From assembly GCF_016925495.1 (NCBI RefSeq), contig NZ_CP070491.1, positions 2,666,001-2,730,000 on the forward strand: 64,000 bases of DNA, in the 5' to 3' direction. The stretch comes from Methylococcus sp. EFPC2. GTDB lineage: Bacteria; Pseudomonadota; Gammaproteobacteria; Methylococcales; Methylococcaceae. A program made the translations under genes and the position numbers. The notes beneath the pieces were generated by a model. That model ran no database searches. It was given only the letters and a program-made list of their open reading frames with translations, and had not been told where the DNA came from. How positions within the stretch are numbered: the stretch's first letter is position 1; each line of letters opens with the position of its first letter. This document shows, one piece after another, positions 28,377 to 36,083 of the stretch.

Positions 28377-28514
28377 TCAAAACAGTGCGATGAACACGAT
28401 GGCGATCATCAGCCAAACCAGCAGAGGGGCGATCTGATCCTCCAGGCCGTCCTGGTCGGACTCCAGGGAAGGGGTCGCCTGCGGGCGTCCAAACAATATG
28501 CTCAACAGCTTCAT
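28377..28514 (-). CDS. Possible 45-residue tail-anchored membrane protein
   Basis: A short frame encoding a basic start (MKLLSILFGRPQ), an acidic middle (SLESDQDGLEDQ) and a C-terminal hydrophobic helix (LLVWLMIAIVFIALF), a typical tail-anchor design. It is GC-rich at third positions as expected for a gene here. The start has no good Shine-Dalgarno sequence. It lies 217 bp upstream of the SulP gene on the same strand, so it could be the first gene of the Ehr transcript. I do not recognise a family. Confidence 0.45.
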   Translation of the reverse strand: MKLLSILFGRPQATPSLESDQDGLEDQIAPLLVWLMIAIVFIALF

Positions 28515-28964
28515 GAGGGGGTACCGGCGGTTCTTAGACACGATCCTCCATAGCACTCATGATGCCAACGGCGAATATCCATTAAATCAACTACGTACGA
28601 ACAAAAATCGCCGGAACTCCCGGCGTATGGTGGGAAACAACCACGATTTGAACCAATGCCGCCGGATCGAACCGGCCGTCCAAGTATCGGCGGCCGTGCG
28701 ACAGGATGCCCCCTCGACGGCGCCGCTCGCGCTTACGATATTTCGTCCTCCATACGAGATATCGACAACTCTTGCCGGCATACGGCATCGCGCGACGAAT
28801 CGGGCTGAAATTCAAATCAATTTAAAAACAGGGACTTGCGGATACCTTTGGCGGATTCCGACGGCTTGGCCCGGTACTTGTGACCCAGGAAGCATGCGCA
28901 TCGCCCATCGCGGCGGCGCAAGCTCAACGAAGCCGTAAATCTCAAGTACCCAAGGAGTCCTGCC
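28515..28964. other. Gene-free interval
   Basis: This lies between the small minus-strand gene and the tube-like gene on the plus strand. It presumably holds divergent promoters. The open frames in it are short and not protein-like. Confidence 0.5.
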
Positions 28965-29471
28965 ATGAAATCCGCCATCCGCCTCACGGCCTTTTTCGCC
29001 CTGTCCCTCGCGCTGCAAGACACGGCTCTCGCCGCGGAAAGTTCTTACGGCAACAGCGCCGATTACCAGTTCAGGCTGAGCTTCGGCAAGGGCAGCGAGG
29101 AATATTTCGCCCGCTGCTCCGGCATCGGCTCATCTAACGAGGTGGTGGAACACAAGATGCTGGTGGACAGGGGAAGAACCGAGATCGTGCGTAAAATCCC
29201 GGGCCGGCTGAAGTTCAACGATATCGTGTGCGTGCGCGACATCCAGCCGCAAAAAGCCTCGTCGATCTGGTCGTGGCGGCGGGAAGTCGAAAAAGGGGGA
29301 GCGGACAAAGCCAGACTCAATGCCAGCATCACCCTGGTCAGTGCCGAACGGGGCGAACTCGCGCAATGGAATATCGAAAGCGCTTGGCCGTCCTCCTTAT
29401 CCGTCAGCCACGAAAATCCCCTGCAGGAAGTCCTGGTCCTGACCGTGGAAGGCCTGTCGTTGAATCCATAG
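28965..29471 (+). CDS. Phage/contractile-injection tail-tube-like protein with a signal peptide
   Basis: A 168-residue protein. Residues 1-23 form a clear Sec signal peptide (basic MKSAIR, hydrophobic core, ALA-AE cleavage site). The rest follows the T4 gp19-like tail-tube family block by block: YFARCSGIGSSNEVVEHK, IVRKIPGRLKFNDI, SSIWSWRREVEKG, LNASITLV, LAQWNIESAWPS and EVLVLTVEGLSL. Family members are normally cytoplasmic, signal-free and sit in clusters with sheath, baseplate and spike genes; none of those is here. It is followed 45 bp later by a caspase-fold gene on the same strand. A strong AGGAG precedes the ATG. The role of an exported tube subunit is unknown. Confidence 0.82.
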   Translation: MKSAIRLTAFFALSLALQDTALAAESSYGNSADYQFRLSFGKGSEEYFARCSGIGSSNEVVEHKMLVDRGRTEIVRKIPGRLKFNDIVCVRDIQPQKASSIWSWRREVEKGGADKARLNASITLVSAERGELAQWNIESAWPSSLSVSHENPLQEVLVLTVEGLSLNP

Positions 29472-29516
29472 CGTCATGAACCAACCCGAATACCTTTAAA
29501 CCCTAAGGTGAGAGAA

Positions 29517-30188
29517 ATGAAGAACGCCGACAAATACTACATCCTGCAAATCGTGAAGGAAACGGATGCCGGAGACGAAACCATCTACAAAAATACCGAT
29601 CGATTAATCGGGGGATATCTTAAAAAATACAATTTGGCGTCCATACCCACGGATAACATAGTATTACCCTCCGACTATATCGATACCACCTGGTTTTTCC
29701 TGAACAATAGCCAGATCATCTACAAGAAGGCCGGTCTGTCCATGCGCCTGAAAGGACTTACCGACCATTCTGAACTGATAATCCGAGGGCATGGCGACGT
29801 CAATAACAACCGTGTATCCAGAGTGTCCGCCGAGGTATTGGCGCGCTCGCTGATCGAACTCGGCCTGCAGGCAAGCTGCAGAATAAACATCACCGGATGC
29901 AATTTGGGGCGAAACTCCAACATTTCCGGGAATGAACGGGGAACGAAAAGTGCGCAGGACGTCGGTGCGGGATCGTTTGCCGCACTTTTTCAGAAAGAAC
30001 TTTACCGCCTACGCGGGCTGCGCAACCGTGTGCACGCGAGAACCGCGCCGGTCACGGTGCTGGAAGACGGCCGCAAGGAAACCTTCGATTTCGCCAGCGA
30101 AACCAACGGCATACACCATCAAGCGCACAGCAAGATTGTTTTTACCATCGACTCGGTGGGTGTCCAGAACATGCAATTTGCTTACTGA
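29517..30188 (+). CDS. Putative clan-CD (caspase-fold, C80-like) cysteine peptidase
   Basis: A 223-residue protein with no signal peptide. Two hydrophobic strands each end in a candidate catalytic residue: SELIIRGHG (His92) and RINITGCNLG (Cys128). This is the His-Gly ... Gly-Cys arrangement of clan CD peptidases, and GHG with a later GC is close to the C80 self-cleaving domain of MARTX and related toxins. The SFAALFQKEL helix after the cysteine also fits. I chose the ATG at 29517 because AAGGTGA lies at good spacing; the GTG at 29508 is part of that site. The first ~200 bases are clearly AT-rich against the surroundings, which suggests transfer. It probably shares a transcript with the tube-like gene. 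Activity is inference. Confidence 0.55.
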   Translation: MKNADKYYILQIVKETDAGDETIYKNTDRLIGGYLKKYNLASIPTDNIVLPSDYIDTTWFFLNNSQIIYKKAGLSMRLKGLTDHSELIIRGHGDVNNNRVSRVSAEVLARSLIELGLQASCRINITGCNLGRNSNISGNERGTKSAQDVGAGSFAALFQKELYRLRGLRNRVHARTAPVTVLEDGRKETFDFASETNGIHHQAHSKIVFTIDSVGVQNMQFAY

Positions 30189-31056
30189 TGCTCTTGGCCA
30201 CATCCTGGGTTTGATGACCGAACACACGAAAACCCGGTCTTGGGCAAAAGACCGGACCATATCGTCAGGATCGAAAACTCCGCGGCCGGGGCTAGCCTGA
30301 AAATCCCATAGGCAAGACCCGGCCCTCCTATCCCGCTCGCCCTAAGCCCTGCGGCACCACCGTGCAAACCAAACCCCGGCTGAAACAAGCGCCGGGCTAG
30401 AGCCCGCCGACCCGGTGGCCGCATGATTCAGGAACCAAGCCTCCGCCAGCCATCGCGGCCCTCGCCCATAGCTCGGCAATCTCGCCTTCCTAGGGCCGCC
30501 TTCACATGCGGAGCCGCGGATCAGTCAACGAACTCCTTCTCGATACGCCATCCGCCCGATGGCTGCATTCAAACGCCCCCGATGATCTTCCCGCGATGCC
30601 GCGTATCGGTGCCGTAGGCCGGGTATCGCGTGCGTGCCGTCAGCCCGGCAATCCCCTGCGCCTCGGCCGGAAGTGGTGTGACTCATTCAGCCCTCCATGC
30701 TTGTCCTGCATCGCCCATCGTCACGGTTCATGGAATGCCATAGGCCGGCCCTACCCCGCCCAACGTAGGCGGACCGATACCCGCGAGCGCGAGACACCTC
30801 CCAAGGCAAGCGCAAATGCCCATATTTCGCTTATATGTCGACATTTCGTACAAACCTAAAATACACCCTGATCGACGACACCCCATGGGCGCGCGATAAG
30901 CATGGGGCAAATGCTTGTTTGAATTAACTTTTATCTCGTCTTTACGGCACCTGACCGAGACTGGCCCGGGAATTGGGACAGGAAAGGGGCGCAGCGAGCG
31001 CGACACGCAGACCGCGTAACCACACCCTTAATCCATCGTCTCGACAGGAGCTACTC
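30189..31056. other. Long gene-free interval
   Basis: No convincing gene. It has a hairpin at 30234-30255 (CCGGTCTT ... AAGACCGG, six-base loop) shortly after the caspase-fold gene, two copies of a (G/C)TAGGCCGG-type motif near 30610 and 30740, and an AT-richer stretch from 30820 to 30940 that probably contains the promoter of the exported 831-residue protein. Confidence 0.5.
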
Positions 31057-33552
31057 ATGAAAACCAGCAAACTGCCTTCCCGTTCCAAGCAGGCCGCCCT
31101 GATCGCCTCCGGCACCCTATTGCTCGGCTCCACCGCGGCTTTGTCGCCGCTCACGGCCCAGGCCTCGACGGACCCGGTCCTCACGGCGACCTCGTCCGCG
31201 CCGCTCAATCCCGCAAGCGTGGCGGCGGCGGCCGCGCCCGTCCTCGAATGCGCCAACGCTTCCCAGGATGCCACCTGTACCCTGTCGCTGAGATTGCCGG
31301 GAACCTCGCCGTTCGAGCCGGCCATCGAGTTGTCCGTCGCGGCGTCGGCCATCACTTCCAGCTCGACGGGCTACCATCTGAGCGGGGATGTCACGATCAA
31401 GAGCCCGCAAGGCGATATTCCGCTGACCAATGTGGACCTGCTGGTGACGCTGGACAGCTCGTCGGCCGCCGGCATCGCCAGTATCCAGGGCACCGCCACC
31501 CTGCCCTTTCCCAAGCTGGGCTTTCTGAAAAACGCCGGCATCACGCAAAACGCCACCGCCCTCATCGGCATGGACAGCGGGGCCAACCTGGCGAACTTGG
31601 GCGCCCATCTCAATCCGGACCGGAACTATCTCTTGTTCCACTTCGACCAGGGGCTGAGCGGCACGGTCGGCCCGATGAAGATCACCGCACCGGGCGGGCA
31701 TAGCGCCACCTTCGTGCTGGACCCGAGCGACCCTTATTTCTACATCGGCGGCAGCGGTTTCGCCGGGGAAGGCACCTTCGGCGTCGAATTCTGCGAGACC
31801 GAGGAAGACTGCGCGAAAACCGGCGAAGACTACGGCTTCGGCATCTCGCTGAACGGCTTGATCCCCTTCGAGGCCGACCCGGCCTTGCCGTTTGCCGATG
31901 AGTTGGCGGACATGAAAGGCCATCTGGTACTCGACGGCACCATACCACTCGGCGACCTGCCGCTGTCGATCAGTGGCACAGCGGTGGTAAACATCGACAC
32001 GGACAAGGACGGCGTCACCTTCTTCGACTCGCCGCTGGGCGCGGGCGGCATACCGACCAATGCGCTGGGCATCGACACCAAGCTGGCGGCCAAGGGCACC
32101 CTGGATGTTTCCATCCCGTTTCTGAAGGTGTTCGAGACCGGCATCCAGCTCGCCGAAGGCACGGTGCTGGTCAACAACTCCAAGTTCGAAAAAAGCGTTT
32201 ACTTCAACGGCATCCAGGACGTGGGCAGCGCGACCCTGCCCATCATCCCGAAATACCTGCCCCTGACCCAGGAAACGGTGTTGAACGTGACCGGCCATTT
32301 CCTGATAGACACCACCAATTTCGCCACGCCCGAAGGCCGTCAGCAGGCGCTGGAAAGCATGAAGGAAGGCTATTTGGTCGCCAGCGGCAACTTCGGCTAC
32401 GACGCCAGCAATCTGGGGGCCTTGGCCGGCGTGGATCTGGGCAATCTGGCGGTGGCCAGCGCCCAACTCACCCTGGACAAGCATGGCTTCGCACTCGCCG
32501 GACAAACCACCTCGCGCCTACCGATACCCCATGTCGGATTCTCCGGCAACGTACACGTGAATCTGGACATTCCCGCCGACGACATCAACGCCTCCGCGCT
32601 GAGCCTGCAGGGCGATCTGAATGTCGCCGGCGTGCCTTTGGGCAAGAGTTCGCTGAAGGTCGATTCCCGGGGAGCGGCCATCCGCGGCCAGATCGACGCG
32701 GTGCTCGGCAAGATCGACATGTCCGGCTCCGTTACCCGCTCGTCGGTCAATCTGAGCGGCAGCACCGGCGTCTACATCCCGCTGTCCAAGTTCGCCGACG
32801 TGCTGGGACCGCAGATCAAACGAGCGAACGGCGACCTGCAAAACGCCCTCGACGCCGTCGACCGCCTGAACAGCCAGATCGACCAGCAGCGCCAGATCGT
32901 GAAGGCAGAGCACGACCGTGTCGCGGCGCAACTGCAAAACGCCCAGCGGGCGGTCAACACCGCACAAACCTCGGTCAATATACTACAGGCCCAGATCAAC
33001 GCGGCCTACGGGACCATCCGCCGCTATCGCTCCGAGATTGCCAGCTGGCAGCGCTGGTATGACAGACAGCCCTGGTACAACAAGAGCTGGGCCTGGACCA
33101 AGCTGGGTTATGAGGTCGGCTGGCGCGGCACGGCCATCGGCGGGCTGTACACCTACATCGGCGGATTGGAAGCGTCCAAGGCCACTGCGCTCGGCACCTT
33201 GCGCGGCGCGCAGCTAAGCCTGGCGGGGATCAACACCGTGGTCTTGTCCACGCCCATCGATGCCGACCCGCGCGTCGCCGGTCTGATCGGCTCGCTGAAG
33301 ATCGCCCAGGAAACGCTCAGAACCGCCCAAGCGGTGGTCAACGCCCTGCCCAAGCTCGGCGACTTCAGCGGTTCGACCACGGTGACCATCAACAATGACG
33401 GCCTCAGCGGGACGATCTCGGGCAACTACACCTTCACGGTCAACGGCCGGCCGGTCAGCGCCGGCGTGAGCGGCCGGGTGATCGCCGCGGCCGATCAGTT
33501 TAAGGCCTGCCTCGACATCCCCGGCGCCAGCGGAGTCTGCGTCGCGCTGTAA
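31057..33552 (+). CDS. Large exported protein of unknown function
   Basis: An 831-residue protein with a signal peptide (MKTSKLPSRSK, then a hydrophobic core, LTAQA). I chose the ATG at 31057 because ACAGGAG precedes it and the signal peptide follows. Residues about 60-580 are beta-rich and repetitive, with recurring strands such as GASLSL-type amphipathic runs and DSGANLANLGAHLNPDRNY. Residues about 588-655 form a coiled coil (LDAVDRLNSQIDQQRQIVKA). A tryptophan/tyrosine-rich stretch follows (SWQRWYDRQPWYNKSWAW), then a second helical run and a C-terminal beta domain. It has no membrane anchor or sorting signal. I do not recognise a family. It stands alone, with a terminator directly downstream. 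Confidence 0.8.
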   Translation: MKTSKLPSRSKQAALIASGTLLLGSTAALSPLTAQASTDPVLTATSSAPLNPASVAAAAAPVLECANASQDATCTLSLRLPGTSPFEPAIELSVAASAITSSSTGYHLSGDVTIKSPQGDIPLTNVDLLVTLDSSSAAGIASIQGTATLPFPKLGFLKNAGITQNATALIGMDSGANLANLGAHLNPDRNYLLFHFDQGLSGTVGPMKITAPGGHSATFVLDPSDPYFYIGGSGFAGEGTFGVEFCETEEDCAKTGEDYGFGISLNGLIPFEADPALPFADELADMKGHLVLDGTIPLGDLPLSISGTAVVNIDTDKDGVTFFDSPLGAGGIPTNALGIDTKLAAKGTLDVSIPFLKVFETGIQLAEGTVLVNNSKFEKSVYFNGIQDVGSATLPIIPKYLPLTQETVLNVTGHFLIDTTNFATPEGRQQALESMKEGYLVASGNFGYDASNLGALAGVDLGNLAVASAQLTLDKHGFALAGQTTSRLPIPHVGFSGNVHVNLDIPADDINASALSLQGDLNVAGVPLGKSSLKVDSRGAAIRGQIDAVLGKIDMSGSVTRSSVNLSGSTGVYIPLSKFADVLGPQIKRANGDLQNALDAVDRLNSQIDQQRQIVKAEHDRVAAQLQNAQRAVNTAQTSVNILQAQINAAYGTIRRYRSEIASWQRWYDRQPWYNKSWAWTKLGYEVGWRGTAIGGLYTYIGGLEASKATALGTLRGAQLSLAGINTVVLSTPIDADPRVAGLIGSLKIAQETLRTAQAVVNALPKLGDFSGSTTVTINNDGLSGTISGNYTFTVNGRPVSAGVSGRVIAAADQFKACLDIPGASGVCVAL

Positions 33553-33574
33553 TCCCCATCCCCCCAGGATCAGG

Positions 33575-33606
33575 CAAGGGGCGGGCCCGTCAGGGCCTGC
33601 CTTTTG
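33575..33606. terminator. Terminator hairpin between convergent genes
   Basis: A 14-bp stem with three G-T pairs around the loop GTCA (CAAGGGGCGGGCCC / GGGCCTGCCTTTTG), ending in a T-run on the plus strand. It lies 22 bp after the exported-protein gene and 16 bp beyond the end of the convergent amidohydrolase gene. Confidence 0.75.
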
Positions 33607-33621
33607 TCTTGACAGCGCCGC

Positions 33622-34917
33622 TCATACGCGGCCGCAAGCCCTTACGCCCCCAACCCAGCTCGCCGCGACTTCCGCCTCGCCGGCCAGATGCAGCAGGCAA
33701 AAAAGCTGGTCCTCCAAGCACTCGCAGCGGCGCAGCCGCTCGCTGAGATACGGACTGGCCCCGGGATCCAGCACGAACAAGTCGGCACTCTTCCCCGGAG
33801 CGAAGTTTCCGGTCTCATGATCCAGCCGCAGCGCCGCAGCGCCACCCAGGGTGGCCAAATACAGCAGTTGCGCGGCGTCGAGCGTTAAGCCCTGAAGCTG
33901 CTGGACCTTGTAACTTTCACCGGCTTCCCGCCAGATCGAGCCATGGGTACCGGCACCGATATCGGTGCCGAGCGCGACCGGTATGCGATGCCGCAAATGG
34001 CGCGCGAGCGGGAACAGCCCGCTGCCAAGATAAAAATTGCTGGAAGGACAATGGCAGACGGCGCAGCCGGCATGGGCCATGCGGGCGAGTTGCCCGTCGC
34101 TCACGTGTATGTCGTGAGCCAGCACCGTGCGCGGCGTGACCAGCCCGAAGCGCTCGTACACCGCCAGATAGTCCGCCTCCTGCGGGAACAGCCGGGCCAC
34201 GGCGTCCAGCTCGCCCTGACTCTCGTTGATGTGGGTCTGAAGATAAGCCTCGGGGTATTCCCGCAGCAAGTCGCCGCAGAGCTCCAGCATGGCTTCGCTG
34301 CACGACAGCGCAAAACGCGGCGTGATGGCGTAGTGCAGGCGCGGACGGCCGCGGCAGTAGTCGAGCAGGGCTAGGCACTGCTCGCGCGCCTCGCCCGGCG
34401 ATTTGAGCAGGGCCTCCGGCCCGCCTCGATCCATCATCGTCATGCCGGCGATCAGGCGCAGGCCGGCCGATTCGGCGGCTTCGAACAGGGCCAGATTGGC
34501 CGGCAGGAATTGCGAGCCGAACACCATGGCCGTGGCGGTGCCGGCGGCCAGTAGCCGGGCAACGAAGCGCTCCGCAACCTCGGTCGCCAAAACTTCGTCG
34601 GCCAGAGCTATTTCGGCCGGGAAGATCGACCGCTCCAGCCAGTCCAGCAGATCCCGGCCGTAAGACGCCGTCGCATAAAACTGGGGGAAATGCACATGGG
34701 CATCGACCAGCCCCGGCAACAGCCAGGCCGAGCCGTGATTGACGCGTTCAATAGCATCGGCCTCGGCCAGGATGGCCGCACGCGGCCCCGTTTTGACGAT
34801 GCGCCCCGTTCCGTCCACCCAAAGCGCGCCGTCTTCGATGATCTCCAGCGCCGATGCGGAACGAAACGGATCGCCACGAAGATGGGCGACGATACCGAGA
34901 TGGACGATACCCGTCAT
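33622..34917 (-). CDS. guaD: Guanine deaminase-like amidohydrolase
   Basis: A 431-residue metal-dependent amidohydrolase. Metal and substrate motifs are PGLVDAHVHFPQ near residue 70, THINES, LAHDIHVSD and GTDIGAGTHGS, which together match guanine deaminase (guanine to xanthine and ammonia) better than other family members. The start overlaps the stop of the PLP enzyme gene in an ATGA, so it is translationally coupled to the ovothiol genes. That context is unusual for a purine-salvage enzyme; a role on a thiohistidine or other imidazole-type substrate cannot be excluded. Confidence 0.82.
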   Translation of the reverse strand: MTGIVHLGIVAHLRGDPFRSASALEIIEDGALWVDGTGRIVKTGPRAAILAEADAIERVNHGSAWLLPGLVDAHVHFPQFYATASYGRDLLDWLERSIFPAEIALADEVLATEVAERFVARLLAAGTATAMVFGSQFLPANLALFEAAESAGLRLIAGMTMMDRGGPEALLKSPGEAREQCLALLDYCRGRPRLHYAITPRFALSCSEAMLELCGDLLREYPEAYLQTHINESQGELDAVARLFPQEADYLAVYERFGLVTPRTVLAHDIHVSDGQLARMAHAGCAVCHCPSSNFYLGSGLFPLARHLRHRIPVALGTDIGAGTHGSIWREAGESYKVQQLQGLTLDAAQLLYLATLGGAAALRLDHETGNFAPGKSADLFVLDPGASPYLSERLRRCECLEDQLFCLLHLAGEAEVAASWVGGVRACGRV

Positions 34918-36083
34918 CGCCCGTGCAGCGCGCGGGCGATGCGTTCCAGCGCCTCGGCGATGGTCGCGCGCGGAGCGCCGATGTTGAGGCGCATGTAGCC
35001 GCTGCCGGCCGCGCCGAACAGTACGCCGGGACTGAGGCCGACCCTGGCTTGTTCTATGAAGAAGCGCTTGAGCGAGGCATCGTTCATGCCCAGTTCGCGG
35101 CAATCCAGCCACAGCAAATAAGTGCCTTCCGGCGGGACCACCTTGATGGCCGGCACATGGCGGGCCAGATAGTCGACGACGAAATCGCGGTTGCCGGCCA
35201 GGTAAGCCAGCAAGGCGTCCAGCCAGTCCGTGCCGCCGCTGTAGGCCGCCTCGAAGGCCGCGATGCCGAACGGATTTCTCGCCTCGACATGCAAACTTTC
35301 CAGTGTGTGGACGAAGGCGGCGCGTCGCCCGGCATCGGGGACGATGAAGGCGGACAGACCCAGGCCCGGGATGTTGAAGGTCTTGCTGGGGGCGACGGCT
35401 GTGATGACGGCATCGTTTTCCCCGGCCAGCAGGCCAAGCGGAGTGTGCTTGTGGCCTGGGTAAACCAGGTCGGCCCAGATTTCGTCCGACAGCACCGTGA
35501 GCCCGTAGCGGCGGGCGATGGCCAGCACTTCGCTCAGCTCGTCGCGCGTCCATACCCGCCCGACCGGATTGTGCGGCGAACACAGGAACAGCACGCGCGC
35601 GCCTTGCGCGGCCAGTTGTTCCAAGCTTTCCAGGTCGAAGCGGTAGCGCTCGCCTACACGTATCAGCGGATTGAGCAACAGTTTGCGCCCGGTCACTGTC
35701 ACCGCCGAGAAGAAGGGATGGTAGACCGGCGACTGGACGATGACGCCCTCCCCCGCCTGGGCATAAGCCGTGGCCGCGGCGAAGAGTCCCGTCACCACGC
35801 CCGGCGTGTAGACGATCCATTCGCGCTCGACGACCCAGCCGTGCCGCCCGCGCAGCCAGGCGATCAGGCTGTCGGCCAGGCGGGGCGGATATTCGGTGTA
35901 GCCGTAGATCGGATGTTCGGCCCTGGCCTTGACCGCGGCGGTGACATAACCCGGCGCGGCGAAATCCATGTCGGCTACCCAGAGCGGAATCACGTCTTCG
36001 GTGCCGAAGATCGCCTGGCGGGCGCCGTATTTGGAAGTATCGGTGCCCTCGCGGGGGATAGGCGTGTCGAAATCGAAACTCAT
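34914..36083 (-). CDS. ovoB: PLP-dependent C-S lyase, probable OvoB
   Basis: A 389-residue fold-type I aminotransferase-like enzyme of the MalY/PatB group. Landmarks are VIPLWVADMDFAAP near the N-terminus, CSPHNPVGRVW, DEIWADLVYPG and the PLP lysine in VAPSKTFNIPGL. The start at 36083 overlaps the stop of ovoA in an ATGA. OvoB cleaves the cysteine-histidine sulfoxide made by OvoA to give 5-thiohistidine, and lyases of this group are the known partners, so the coupling to ovoA makes the OvoB role likely. Without that neighbour it would be called cystathionine beta-lyase. Confidence 0.85.
   Translation of the reverse strand: MSFDFDTPIPREGTDTSKYGARQAIFGTEDVIPLWVADMDFAAPGYVTAAVKARAEHPIYGYTEYPPRLADSLIAWLRGRHGWVVEREWIVYTPGVVTGLFAAATAYAQAGEGVIVQSPVYHPFFSAVTVTGRKLLLNPLIRVGERYRFDLESLEQLAAQGARVLFLCSPHNPVGRVWTRDELSEVLAIARRYGLTVLSDEIWADLVYPGHKHTPLGLLAGENDAVITAVAPSKTFNIPGLGLSAFIVPDAGRRAAFVHTLESLHVEARNPFGIAAFEAAYSGGTDWLDALLAYLAGNRDFVVDYLARHVPAIKVVPPEGTYLLWLDCRELGMNDASLKRFFIEQARVGLSPGVLFGAAGSGYMRLNIGAPRATIAEALERIARALHGR

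Noticed and set aside
30234-30255. Terminator for the caspase-fold gene
   Set aside because: The hairpin has no T-run on the plus strand; it is noted only as a hairpin.
30423-30859. Small open frames in the 30.2-31.0 kb gap
   Set aside because: Overlapping frames on both strands without ribosome sites or protein-like sequence.
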